This document shows positions 26,530-35,314 of a stretch of 64,000 bases of DNA, piece after piece. The notes under the pieces were generated by a model. It did not search any database. It was not told the DNA's origin and saw nothing but the letters and a program-made list of their open reading frames with translations. Position numbers and translations under genes: made by a program. Where the stretch lies: positions 1 through 64,000 of the forward strand of contig JBAYOV010000016.1 of assembly GCA_041678045.1 (NCBI GenBank), given 5' to 3'. Positions within the stretch are counted from its first letter, which is position 1. The number at the start of each line of letters is the position of its first letter. This DNA is from UBA2357 sp041678045. GTDB taxonomy: Bacteria > Pseudomonadota > Gammaproteobacteria > Burkholderiales > Rhodocyclaceae.

Positions 26530-27123
26530 ATGAACCTCAACACCCCCACCACGATCCGGCGCTCACTGCCGACGCTGCTGCTGGCCCTGGGCCTGCTGGC
26601 AGGCTGCACCACCTGGGCCAATACGGTGCCCGAAGTGCCCTCCCCCACCCTGCAGTCGATTCCGTCGCTCGAAGTCCCCCGCTACATGGGCACCTGGCAT
26701 GAAATCGCCAAGTACCCTAATCGCTTCCAAAAGCACTGCGCCAGTCACACGCAGGCCCGGTATCGCCTGCTGCCCGACGGTGGCGTGGAGGTGATCAATC
26801 GCTGCCGCACAGGCGACGGAGACCTGTCCGAGGCACTCGGCATGGCCCGCCAGGTCGGAGCAGCCGATTCGGCCCGGCTCAAGGTGCGTTTCGCGCCACA
26901 ATGGCTGTCCTTCCTGCCCTGGGTGTGGGGGGACTACTGGGTGATCGACCTGGACCCGGACTATCAGCTGGTGGCCATCAGCGAGCCCACGCGCGAGTAT
27001 CTATGGGTGCTGTCGCGAACCCCGACCATCGATGAGCAGGCCTACCGGCAGCTTCTGGAAAGACTTGAAGCGCAGGGGTTTGAACTGGAACGTCTGGAGC
27101 GCACGGTGCAGACCGATGAGTGA
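26530..27123 (+). CDS. blc: Outer-membrane lipocalin (Blc type)
   Basis: The 197-aa protein has a lipoprotein signal peptide (RRSLPTLLLALGLLAGC; lipobox LAGC) and lipocalin signatures: YMGTWHEIAKYPNRFQKHC (GxW motif), ARYRLLPDGGVEVINRCR, LSFLPWVWGDYWVIDLDPDYQLVAISEP and YLWVLSRTPTIDEQAY, close to E. coli Blc. It should sit at the outer membrane and bind lysophospholipids or fatty acids. I use ATG 26530 because the signal peptide begins there; upstream in-frame sequence includes the preceding terminator. Confidence 0.92.
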   Translation: MNLNTPTTIRRSLPTLLLALGLLAGCTTWANTVPEVPSPTLQSIPSLEVPRYMGTWHEIAKYPNRFQKHCASHTQARYRLLPDGGVEVINRCRTGDGDLSEALGMARQVGAADSARLKVRFAPQWLSFLPWVWGDYWVIDLDPDYQLVAISEPTREYLWVLSRTPTIDEQAYRQLLERLEAQGFELERLERTVQTDE

Positions 27124-27663
27124 GACTCCGCTCGGCCATCATTCATAAAGGATGCTGGCACTTGACTGTACAGGGTGGAGACGAATCGTCGCGCTGTGTC
27201 ACTGCCAGACGCAACTTTCCTTCTGTCTGCACGGGGCACCCAAAAATACAGAAATATAAACAAATCAATTAGTTGCGAGAGCTTTCTGTGTAACGCATTG
27301 ATGGTGAAACGAAAATTTCAGGCTGTAGACTGTAGTCTTCATACGATTGCGCTGTCAGAGGAACGTGCATTATAATGTACTTATTTACAGTCAAATAGGA
27401 TCGAGTGAGCGTTTTAAACATGCGTCCTCGAATCGATCCGGGTATCAAAGCCTCCCCGAAGAGGTAGAATCCGCGCGGTAGCGCCGGTCATCCGGCAATT
27501 CCAGCAAACCATTCCCACAACATAAGAGGCAGCTTCCAGCCCTTATGTGAACGGAGTTTCTTCATTTATATGGCATAAAACTTATTGTGAGTGCTCAGAA
27601 TTTTGTGGCGCGCGAGTCGCGCCCTTTCTATTTGTACGATGGAAATAACAAGAACAACGACGC
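27124..27663. promoter_or_regulatory. AT-rich left border of defence island with methylase promoter
   Basis: No coding-like ORF in 540 bases. A promoter reads TTGCGC (27347-27352), 18 bases, perfect TATAAT (27371-27376), pointing to the methyltransferase 288 bases on. An inverted repeat AGACT-GT-AGTCT at 27327-27338 lies just upstream of the -35. A GC hairpin GGCGCG-CGAGT-CGCGCC at 27607-27623 followed by CTTTCT sits 41 bases before the start codon. Composition drops sharply from the flanking lipocalin gene, marking an island border. Confidence 0.5.
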
Positions 27664-29235
27664 ATGTACGAACGCAGACCCATTCCGGTAATCGACCTCT
27701 TCGCGGGTCCGGGCGGCTTAGGGGAAGGCTTCTCGTCGATTCTGGACGTCGACCACACCCCCTATTTCTCCCTGAAAGTCTCAGCAGAGAAGGACCCGAC
27801 GGCTCACAAAACGCTGTCGCTGCGCTCGCTCTACCGAAAATTTCCGAGAGGACAGGCTCCCGACTGCTACTACGACCATATTCGCAGGAAAATCACCCGC
27901 GAGGTCCTCTTTGCTCACCCGGACGCTGCTGAAGCTGGTCGAGAGGCATTAGAGGAGGCGCGTCATTTCGAGCTCGGGAAGGACGACCCGGAGGACTTGG
28001 ACCGCCGCATTCAGGCGGCTCTCGGTGGCGCGGACGACTGGGTTCTGATCGGCGGCCCTCCCTGCCAGGCCTACTCTGTTGCAGGTCGTGCCAGACGCAC
28101 GCGCGAGTCGCTGGCAAAGTTCGAGAGCGACGAGAAGCACTTCCTCTATCGGGAGTATCTGCGGATCATCCGCAGACACAAACCGGCCGTCTTCATTATG
28201 GAGAACGTGAAGGGAATGCTCTCTTCGCAGCACGGCGGCTCCCCCATCTTCGAAAAAATCGTGTCGGACCTCTCCAGGCCGGGGGACGGCCTCGAATATC
28301 AGATTCGCTCGCTGGTTAAGCCGGGCATGGCGGGAGAGATATCTCCGCACGACTTCGTCATCGAGGCGGAGCGCTACGGCGTTCCGCAGGGGCGTCACAG
28401 AGTCATCCTGTTCGGGATTCGCTCGGACGTCGCGCGCTCGGTTCCCGAGCTATCCACGAAGCCGGAGGAGTTCGTACTGGGGGACGAGAACCAGAAGATT
28501 TTTGTCGGAGAGGTGCTGTCCGGTCTTCCTCCGCTCCGCAGCAGACTGTCCAAGGAGCCCGACGGACACGACCGGTGGCTCTACGCGCTTAGCCAGACGG
28601 CCGAGGAGCTTCGATTCTATCGCTCAGAGGCGTTGAAACCCGTTTTCGAGGAGATAAGCCGAGCCGTTGAGGAGGCTCGTCGTCACGTATCCGTTGGAGA
28701 CCCCTTCTGGCCTTTCGACACGACCAGGCACAAGATGCGCGATGGACTGGCGGACTGGTATATAGACGAACGTCTGGGCGGCGTGATCCAGCACGAGGCG
28801 CGCTCACATATGCGTTCGGACCTTCACCGCTACCTCTTCGCCGCAGCCTACGGAAGAGTCAAAGGGGTTTCGCCCAAGATCGCCGACTTCCCTCCCCCGT
28901 TGCTTCCCAAGCACGGCAACGTGTTCTCCGAGAAGGTGCCGTTCGCCGATCGCTTCCGGGTTCAGTTGGAGGGTTCTTGGTCGTCCACCGTCGTCGCTCA
29001 CATCGCCAAGGACGGGCACTACTTCATCCATCCCGACCCGTCGCAGTGCCGAAGCCTGACCGTACGCGAGGCCGCCCGTCTTCAGACCTTCCAGGACAAC
29101 TACTTCTTCGCAGGCAACCGTACCGAGCAATACACGCAGGTCGGCAACGCGGTTCCGCCTCTTCTGGCTTGCAAGATCGCCGGCGTGGTCTTGAAGTTCA
29201 TGGACGCGTGGAATCGGAGCAGAACTCCCCGCTAA
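27664..29235 (+). CDS. DNA (cytosine-5) methyltransferase, Dcm-like
   Basis: The 523-aa enzyme has all key m5C motifs: I DLFAGPGG (11-18), IV GGPPCQAYS with catalytic Cys134, VI MENVKG (Glu180), VIII QGRHRVILFGIR, IX LTVREAARLQTF and X TQVGNAVPP near the end. A target-recognition region lies at about 290-440. It would methylate the island host's DNA at an unknown cytosine target using S-adenosylmethionine. Its last 38 bases overlap the convergent vsr gene, the usual partner that repairs T:G mismatches from deaminated 5-methylcytosine. Its placement opposite the Z1/MutL operon suggests it marks self DNA for that system. The start has no strong ribosome site; homology fixes it. Confidence 0.92.
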   Translation: MYERRPIPVIDLFAGPGGLGEGFSSILDVDHTPYFSLKVSAEKDPTAHKTLSLRSLYRKFPRGQAPDCYYDHIRRKITREVLFAHPDAAEAGREALEEARHFELGKDDPEDLDRRIQAALGGADDWVLIGGPPCQAYSVAGRARRTRESLAKFESDEKHFLYREYLRIIRRHKPAVFIMENVKGMLSSQHGGSPIFEKIVSDLSRPGDGLEYQIRSLVKPGMAGEISPHDFVIEAERYGVPQGRHRVILFGIRSDVARSVPELSTKPEEFVLGDENQKIFVGEVLSGLPPLRSRLSKEPDGHDRWLYALSQTAEELRFYRSEALKPVFEEISRAVEEARRHVSVGDPFWPFDTTRHKMRDGLADWYIDERLGGVIQHEARSHMRSDLHRYLFAAAYGRVKGVSPKIADFPPPLLPKHGNVFSEKVPFADRFRVQLEGSWSSTVVAHIAKDGHYFIHPDPSQCRSLTVREAARLQTFQDNYFFAGNRTEQYTQVGNAVPPLLACKIAGVVLKFMDAWNRSRTPR

Positions 29236-29659
29236 CCTCGGGCCCCTCTATCCAGCTGCGCAGCAGTTCAGGCAGCGCCGCTCGCGTTTCGGGCGAGCGC
29301 GTGGCGCACTCCCACACTACCAGCACTCGCCAGCCCGCTGACAACAGAGCGTCAATCGCGCGCCGATCGCGCTCGACGTTTGCTGCGAGTTTTGTCTCCC
29401 AGAACTCCCTTCGCGAGGCAGGAGTCTTCGCGTAGCGACAGGCCGGATGGGCATGCCAGAAGCAACCGTGAACAAACACCGCGACGCGCCGCCCGGGCAG
29501 GACGACGTCGGGGCGTCCAGGCAGATCCTTCCGGTGCAGACGGAATCGGAAGCCCGCAGCGAACAAGGCTTTGCGGACAACGAGTTCGGGCTTCGTGTTC
29601 CGTCCTCCGATGCCGGACATCATCCGGCTTCTCGTCGCCGGGTCGACGACGTCGGCCAC
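29198..29659 (-). CDS. vsr: Very short patch repair endonuclease
   Basis: The 153-aa protein has the full Vsr pattern: TRSRMMSGIGGRNTKPELVVRK, FRFRLHRKDLPGRPDVVLPGRRVAVFVHGCFWHAHP (catalytic Asp in the GRPDVVLP strand) and WETKLAANVERDRRAIDALLSAGWRVLVVWECA. It nicks next to T:G mismatches created by deamination of 5-methylcytosine. It is the last gene of the seven-gene operon, starting three bases after the AIPR stop, and overlaps the convergent methyltransferase by 38 bases. Confidence 0.95.
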   Translation of the reverse strand: MADVVDPATRSRMMSGIGGRNTKPELVVRKALFAAGFRFRLHRKDLPGRPDVVLPGRRVAVFVHGCFWHAHPACRYAKTPASRREFWETKLAANVERDRRAIDALLSAGWRVLVVWECATRSPETRAALPELLRSWIEGPEVSGEFCSDSTRP

Positions 29660-29662
29660 GGA

Positions 29663-31441
29663 TCAGCCCCGGCGAGTCTCAGGCACGTCCACGGACGGCG
29701 GAGAGAACGGACGAGAAAACATCGCCTCCCTGCACTCGGGCCGCTTGGCCCATTCGGAGATCATCTTGCCGTTGGCGGTCTCGTGAAGGCGCTCGTTCAC
29801 CTCCCGCGCCCATATCTCGACCTGCTCCAGGAACTGGAACGAGACGCTCTGACTGCGCCAGACCTTCTCCAGATCGAAGGCGTCGCGGTAGGAGAGCGCG
29901 ACGACGGCGACCGTGTAGGCGGCGACGTTCGCCAGGAAGGCGGAGACGAGCGGACGAGCGGTCTTGTGGACGGCCTTGAACACGAGGGCTTTGGCCACCA
30001 GCGCCTTGAAGAAGGTCGGGTCCGGCACGACGGGCGTCCCGGCCGCCTCCGCCTCGGCGAGGCCTGTCATGAAGCGGTCGAAGCACTTCTGCGTTCCGAG
30101 GCTGACGACGTCGGGTCTGGCGTCCCAGGCCATCAGGTATTTCGCCAACTCCGTCTTGGTTATCTTGCGCGAGGCCGGCACGGAGTCCTTCAGGGCCTTC
30201 AGGCGCGCTGGGGTCGTGCCTTCGCGCGAAAGAAGGGTGTTGTAGCTTCCCGCAGCCCGCTCGTAGAACCAGCGCCCCACGCCGTCGGGGCAGTAGACCG
30301 TCAGGGAGAGCCGCTCGACGTCCACGTGGAAGGGCTTGTTCGCCGACAGGTCGGACTGCCGCACCGCGTTCTGAGAGTTCGCGTAGCGCGAGATGTCGGA
30401 GACCAGCGCCTCCTCCTTCGCCGGGTCCTCCTCCTTCATGACGATGATTTTCGCGGGCACGCGGACCTTGCTCAGGTCGGTCTCGGGATACTTTTTCTTC
30501 GTGAAGTAGAGGGAGGCTGTGCTCTGCCCTCCGTTCACGATCTGCATGCCGCGCAGCCAGACGATGCCGGGCGAGCCGTCCTCGGTCCGCGCGAGCTTCA
30601 TCTCGTCTGCGACCAGCACGATGCCGTTGTTGAAGGCCATGAACCGCTCGGGCGCGGTGCGAAGCGTGCTCTGGATGCCGGCGTTCACGCCCTTGGCCTT
30701 GACGCTCAGGAACGAGCGCACGTTGGCTTCCAGCAGTCTGGGGCCGAACTTCTCGTAGACGTGGCGCAGCGCCTCGCCGGGGACGGCGGTCAGCGCGTAG
30801 TCGTAGTCCCCCGTCTCGCCCGGAACGAAGACGCATGGCAGCGGCGAGCCGGAGACCTCGTTGAAATCGACGACGAGCTCGTCGCGCGGCTTGCCCTCGG
30901 AGCGATGCCGGAAGAGCCGTTCGATATCCATGACCTCGAGACGGACCGACTTGCCGCCGACGTCCCTCGGCTTGAAGCTCTTCGACTTGGTGACGCCGTC
31001 CGTGAGTACGAACACGCGCACCTGCTCAAGGCAGTCGTATATCTCCCGGATAGTGAGCGCGAAGGAGTGGACGTCGCTGGACGGATCCAGCTTGTCCGCG
31101 AGCCGCCCCGCCGCGCAGAGTTCGAGGAAACGCACGCACTGCTGCGCCGCCGTCTTCGAGTCCTGATCCTGAACGAGCGTCAGGGTCTCGAAGCCCTCAT
31201 AGAGACTGACGAAGAGATCCAGTTGATCGGCGTCGTCGGAGATGGCGTAGCCGCTGAGTCGCAGGTTGGCGTTCCCGACTTTCCCCTGAAAGTGGCAGAC
31301 AACGGGTTCGAAGGTCATGCCCGCGTCCACGAGGTGCTGCATCACCACCTCGCAGAAAACCAGTTCGGCGAAGGGAGAGCCTTCGCTCATCTGGGCCGCT
31401 ATCTCGGCCCGCGTCTCAGCGAGAAAGTCGTCGAGGGTCAT
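29663..31441 (-). CDS. AIPR family protein (abortive infection phage resistance)
   Basis: The 592-aa product carries AIPR hallmarks: ERFMAFNNGIVLVAD, GMQIVNGGQSTASLYFTKKK and ISRYANSQNAVRQSDLSANKPFHVDVERLS. AIPR proteins occur with restriction-like and abortive-infection loci; biochemical activity is poorly known. The N-terminal 150 residues (HFQGKVGNANLRLSGYAISDDADQLDLFVS) look like the nuclease-like alpha/beta N domain often found in this family. The start overlaps the stop of the nuclease gene by 4 bases. The MutL/Z1/nuclease/AIPR order matches what I recall as the Mza defence system. Confidence 0.88.
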   Translation of the reverse strand: MTLDDFLAETRAEIAAQMSEGSPFAELVFCEVVMQHLVDAGMTFEPVVCHFQGKVGNANLRLSGYAISDDADQLDLFVSLYEGFETLTLVQDQDSKTAAQQCVRFLELCAAGRLADKLDPSSDVHSFALTIREIYDCLEQVRVFVLTDGVTKSKSFKPRDVGGKSVRLEVMDIERLFRHRSEGKPRDELVVDFNEVSGSPLPCVFVPGETGDYDYALTAVPGEALRHVYEKFGPRLLEANVRSFLSVKAKGVNAGIQSTLRTAPERFMAFNNGIVLVADEMKLARTEDGSPGIVWLRGMQIVNGGQSTASLYFTKKKYPETDLSKVRVPAKIIVMKEEDPAKEEALVSDISRYANSQNAVRQSDLSANKPFHVDVERLSLTVYCPDGVGRWFYERAAGSYNTLLSREGTTPARLKALKDSVPASRKITKTELAKYLMAWDARPDVVSLGTQKCFDRFMTGLAEAEAAGTPVVPDPTFFKALVAKALVFKAVHKTARPLVSAFLANVAAYTVAVVALSYRDAFDLEKVWRSQSVSFQFLEQVEIWAREVNERLHETANGKMISEWAKRPECREAMFSRPFSPPSVDVPETRRG

Positions 31442-32445
31442 TCGGTTGCTCCCAGTTGCGAGAGGACCTCGTCGAAGTCGCGCAGGAAGTCTCCGGCGTG
31501 GTCCAGATTGATTTCGTAGACGGCGCGAGTCACGCCGGCCGGGACGAATCCCGGCGTGAGGCGGGGGAAGCCCTCGGACACCGAGAGCACGCGCCTGTCC
31601 TTCGGATCGAATCTTCGGGAATACTGGCCGGCGTGGGCCTCCAAGTAGCCCGCGACCATGAGACGCTCCCGCAGGAAGTCCGCCGCGCCGGGTTCGCCTT
31701 CGAGACGACGCTCGACCTCGGCGACCATATCGGGAATGGTCGCCCCGCCCTCTCCCGCCGCGAATCTGACGGCGGCCAGAAACAAGGGAGACGAGACAGC
31801 GTCGTCCAACTGTTCCAGCGAGCCGATCTTTACGGGGAATCCCGACGAGGACATCGTCGCCTTCACCTCGATCGCCCCGCCCCCGATGAGGAAGTCCTGC
31901 GGGGCGTCGTCCGGGCCGACCCAGCCGCTCAGGATGCTCTCAGGCGAAACCCCTGCGTCGAGCAGCCGCGCCATGAAAAAGAGCTCCCCGGCCAGTCCTA
32001 GCTCCGACTCGGGGCTGAGGGGGCCCGTTCCGCGCGACATGAACTGCTGCCACATGCGCACTCTGCGCAGCATGGTCTTGAGAACAGCGGCCTCCCCCTC
32101 GGGAGCGGCGGCGTCCATGGCTCCCGCAACGTCGCCCACCATCTCCGCGAAGAGCTCGGGACTGCCCGACTCCTTGCGGGACAGAGCTATCCAGGTCATG
32201 CCGTCGCCGAACGGGTCCGCACGGACGACCTCGAAACCCTTGCCCTCGGGCAGCCGGTCCGACGAGCCTGGACGAGCCGTCGGGAAACGGGCGAGCAGCG
32301 CCTCCTCGTTCCCCGGGAAGCGCCTGGCCGCCACGAGCTCGCAAGCTCCCTCGCGGGCCACCGGAATGCCGCGCCACCCCGCCTCCGCGCCACTTCCCGA
32401 GAGGGCCTCCCAAGCGGCGACGAACTCGTCAATCGGCCGGGGCAT
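31438..32445 (-). CDS. PD-(D/E)XK nuclease-like protein (DUF4420/PF14390 type)
   Basis: In 335 aa a restriction-endonuclease core is visible: ELGLAGELFFMARLL (Glu154), then DFLIGGGAIEVKAT with Asp184 and Glu193-x-Lys195, and SLEQLDD about 15 residues later. This is the order expected for PD-(D/E)XK enzymes of the type that travel with Z1 and AIPR genes. It overlaps the Z1 gene by 17 bases and the AIPR gene by 4, so it is translated as part of the same operon. Probably the DNA-cutting subunit. Confidence 0.85.
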   Translation of the reverse strand: MPRPIDEFVAAWEALSGSGAEAGWRGIPVAREGACELVAARRFPGNEEALLARFPTARPGSSDRLPEGKGFEVVRADPFGDGMTWIALSRKESGSPELFAEMVGDVAGAMDAAAPEGEAAVLKTMLRRVRMWQQFMSRGTGPLSPESELGLAGELFFMARLLDAGVSPESILSGWVGPDDAPQDFLIGGGAIEVKATMSSSGFPVKIGSLEQLDDAVSSPLFLAAVRFAAGEGGATIPDMVAEVERRLEGEPGAADFLRERLMVAGYLEAHAGQYSRRFDPKDRRVLSVSEGFPRLTPGFVPAGVTRAVYEINLDHAGDFLRDFDEVLSQLGATE

Positions 32446-35314
32446 ACTCGGTCTCCCAGAGAAGGTGATCCACTTCGTATTTCACGGTCGTCGTCGAACG
32501 ACTGGCGGGAAAGCTGACCCCGAAGCCGACCACGGGCGGAACGCCTTCGGGCAGTTCCGCGCCTTTCGGGTCGATGGGATACAGGAGAAGCAGACCGCGC
32601 TCGGGATGAGCCGGGACACCCTCGGCCCCCAGTCCGCGCACCTGACGCACCCAGACCCCTCCTGGGTATTTTGGCGGCTCCTTCCCAGTCTCCTCCGTTC
32701 CCCGCCCGGGGTCCTTCGCCCGGTCCTCGAGGGTGAGTCTCATGGCGGCGAGCCAGGACTCCTCGTCCATATCGATCGCCTCGTCTCTGGGAGAGAGAAG
32801 CCGCCCGATGGAGTAGTGCTCGGTGTTCGCGTTTGGTTTACGGGTGATCATGTGCTCCAACGTGTATTTGCCGCAGAGTTCGAATGGGCCTCCATCGGCA
32901 CTATCCTTCCCACCGATCACCGCGACGGTCCAGGAGGAGAGCTCGCCCTTGGCCGCCATCGCCTTGACGAAGTCGGCCAGCACCGCGCTGTTCACCTTCC
33001 GGGCCGCAGGATGCGTCAGATAGGTCGAGAAGAAGTCCGCCACGTGCTCGGCGGGCACGCCCTCCCACAGGAATCCCTTCCACTCCTGCGTGCCCCAGCC
33101 GCGCTTGCGGACGATGACACCGCTCTCGGACGGCGCGCCGGCCGCCTCCAACAGCCTCTCGGTCGCCACAAGGTTGCGCTCGACGATTGACGGATCTCGA
33201 TGGAAGGCGACGGTTTCGAGCACGGAGCCGCTGAACGAGACTTGCAGGGTCTTGGCGCTGCGCATCTTGATGGGCGACGTGACCATCAGAACGGGATGTG
33301 ACTGCACCTTCATGCCGTATGTCTCGGGCGTCGCGTGGACTTTCGCCATGATGTCGAACTCCTGGCGAAGCTCCTCGGCCGCGTCGGCGATGTGCCCGAA
33401 CCACTCGACGAGGTCCGAGGTCGTGTAGAGACGGCAGAGATCGAGGTAACCCGGGCGATAGCCGAACCAACGGCCCATCTGCATCAGGGTGTCGTACATC
33501 TTGGTGGAGCGGACGAAATAGCTGACGCAGAGCCCTTCGAGCGTGAGGCCTCGGGCGAGCTTGTCGCCGCCGACGGCGATGACCTTCAGGCCGGTCTCCT
33601 CCCGCTCGGCGTAGTCGAGCACGTCGCCGGCAGACCCGTTGATGGCCCTGACACCGTTCGCCAGATCGTCAAGCACCTCGGGAAGGACCGCCTCGACGTC
33701 CTCCCATTCGGGAAGCTCGAACTCACCGGCCGACTCGTCCATGGCCGTCGCCACAGCGGCCGAGGTGGGCACGAAGTCGTCCTCCCAGAGCTCTCGCCAC
33801 TCAGCCAGCAGCGCGTCCTTCTCTGACGCGCCGAATCCCCGCATACGCGCGCGGAAGCTCTTCACGAGGTCGTCCACCTGCCGGCGGACCTCCTCCTGGA
33901 CGGCGGTGTAGCGCGTCACGTGGATCAGCATCGAGCAGTGCCTGGAACTCTGCCCCCTGAGCACCCGCACCGCGCAGCAGAGCGCGAAGGCCGAGATCGC
34001 CTCCCTGAGCGACGGCGGCACCTCGTCGCGCCCCTCGTACAGGGGGACGTGGGTCTTGCCGTGCCTGGGAGGCATCCAGCCGTCCTCGCCCGTGGAGTCC
34101 GTCTGGTCGTCCATCTCCCGCGTCAGAGGCAATCCGCCGACCCTGCCCTCGGTCGAGCGCAGGCCGAAGACGCGCGCGGGGCCGACGTAGTTCGAGGGGG
34201 CCGAGATATTGACGATGAAGGACTGGGGGAACAGGTCGGGTCCCTCGTCCTTCGTGGTCTTCCGGCGGTCGATGAAGATGTTCGCGAAAGGCGTGGCGGT
34301 GTAGCCGACGTAGGCCTTCCTGGCGAACGAGTGAAGGATCTTTCGGATGCGGCTGTTGATGGCCTTCGGCTGGTAGTCGTCGTCCACCGAGCCGTCCTTG
34401 TTGACGATCTGGTCCCCGGTGTCGACGGAGGCATGGTCGGCCTCGTCGTCGATCAGGAGCAGCGGGAAGCCCGAGACAAGAGGACGTCCGTCGGAGTCCT
34501 TGGCGTCGGCGACGTGGTTGCGAATCCATTTGAGCAGCCGTTCGAGCACCGTCTTGTTCTTCTTGACGACGAAGAGCCACGGCCGCTGCTCGGGCGAGAT
34601 GGCGAGGTGCTTCGCGACCTTGGTGTTGAAGTCCCCGTTGTCCGAGCGATTCGTCGCGCAGTTAGGGCGAATCTCCGCGTCGCGGGCGTTCTCGCCGACC
34701 CCGATGTAGCGCACGACGTCGTTCTTCGCCGACGTCTCGTAGCCGAGGAAGCCCTCCTCGAGGCGAATCTGGGTCTGCGAGCGCAGATTGTTGTGCAGGC
34801 CGGCGAGGACGATGATGATTTTGTAGCCCGCGTCGGCCGCCTTGCAGATCAGGCCCGTGTAGTTGCCCGTCTTGCCGGACTGGACGTGCCCCACGACGAG
34901 TCCGCGACGATCCCAGACGCCCTCCCGCAGAGGGTCTTCGAGCAGTTCGAGAATCTTGTTGGTCGCCTCGTCCAGAGCGTCCACCGCCTTCACCGACATC
35001 CTGCTTTCGAGGAAGTCGCGGTAGCGCTGCCAGTAGCGCCAGTCCTTACGCCGGGATGCGTTGAGCCAGTCCTTGTGCCCTGTCTTGTCGGAGAGCGTCG
35101 TGGCTCCGCCGATCCACAGACTGAAGCGACGGATGAGTTCGGCGACGGCCTCCTTCCGGTCCACGTCCTTTCCCGGATAGAGGTTGTCGGCGACGAAGTC
35201 GACCTTCTCCGCGATGAGGGTCGGGGTGACCGCGCCCTTCTCCATGTCCGCCGCGAGCATCGTCTGGACGATGCTGACGAGACCCTGAAACACCTTGCTC
35301 TGCTCTTCCGTCAT
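32429..35314 (-). CDS. Z1-domain helicase-like ATPase
   Basis: The 961-aa protein has P-loop GHVQSGKT at 142-149, a DDEADH box at 289-294, YVGYTATPFANI at about 335-346 and a Z1-type C-terminal helicase half (KVIAVGGDKLARGLTLEGLCVSYFVRSTKMYDTLMQMGRWFGYRPGYLDLCR, about 590-650). Z1 proteins are SF2-like ATPases found with MutL-like ATPases and nucleases. I start at ATG 35314, which overlaps the upstream ATPase stop as ATGA; the frame is open much further up only by chance because of the high GC. Probably the DNA translocase or sensor of the system. Confidence 0.9.
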   Translation of the reverse strand: MTEEQSKVFQGLVSIVQTMLAADMEKGAVTPTLIAEKVDFVADNLYPGKDVDRKEAVAELIRRFSLWIGGATTLSDKTGHKDWLNASRRKDWRYWQRYRDFLESRMSVKAVDALDEATNKILELLEDPLREGVWDRRGLVVGHVQSGKTGNYTGLICKAADAGYKIIIVLAGLHNNLRSQTQIRLEEGFLGYETSAKNDVVRYIGVGENARDAEIRPNCATNRSDNGDFNTKVAKHLAISPEQRPWLFVVKKNKTVLERLLKWIRNHVADAKDSDGRPLVSGFPLLLIDDEADHASVDTGDQIVNKDGSVDDDYQPKAINSRIRKILHSFARKAYVGYTATPFANIFIDRRKTTKDEGPDLFPQSFIVNISAPSNYVGPARVFGLRSTEGRVGGLPLTREMDDQTDSTGEDGWMPPRHGKTHVPLYEGRDEVPPSLREAISAFALCCAVRVLRGQSSRHCSMLIHVTRYTAVQEEVRRQVDDLVKSFRARMRGFGASEKDALLAEWRELWEDDFVPTSAAVATAMDESAGEFELPEWEDVEAVLPEVLDDLANGVRAINGSAGDVLDYAEREETGLKVIAVGGDKLARGLTLEGLCVSYFVRSTKMYDTLMQMGRWFGYRPGYLDLCRLYTTSDLVEWFGHIADAAEELRQEFDIMAKVHATPETYGMKVQSHPVLMVTSPIKMRSAKTLQVSFSGSVLETVAFHRDPSIVERNLVATERLLEAAGAPSESGVIVRKRGWGTQEWKGFLWEGVPAEHVADFFSTYLTHPAARKVNSAVLADFVKAMAAKGELSSWTVAVIGGKDSADGGPFELCGKYTLEHMITRKPNANTEHYSIGRLLSPRDEAIDMDEESWLAAMRLTLEDRAKDPGRGTEETGKEPPKYPGGVWVRQVRGLGAEGVPAHPERGLLLLYPIDPKGAELPEGVPPVVGFGVSFPASRSTTTVKYEVDHLLWETEYAPAD

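Noticed and set aside
27175..27375. 66-codon plus-strand ORF in the island border
   Set aside because: AT-rich, no ribosome site, overlaps the methyltransferase promoter; product looks random.
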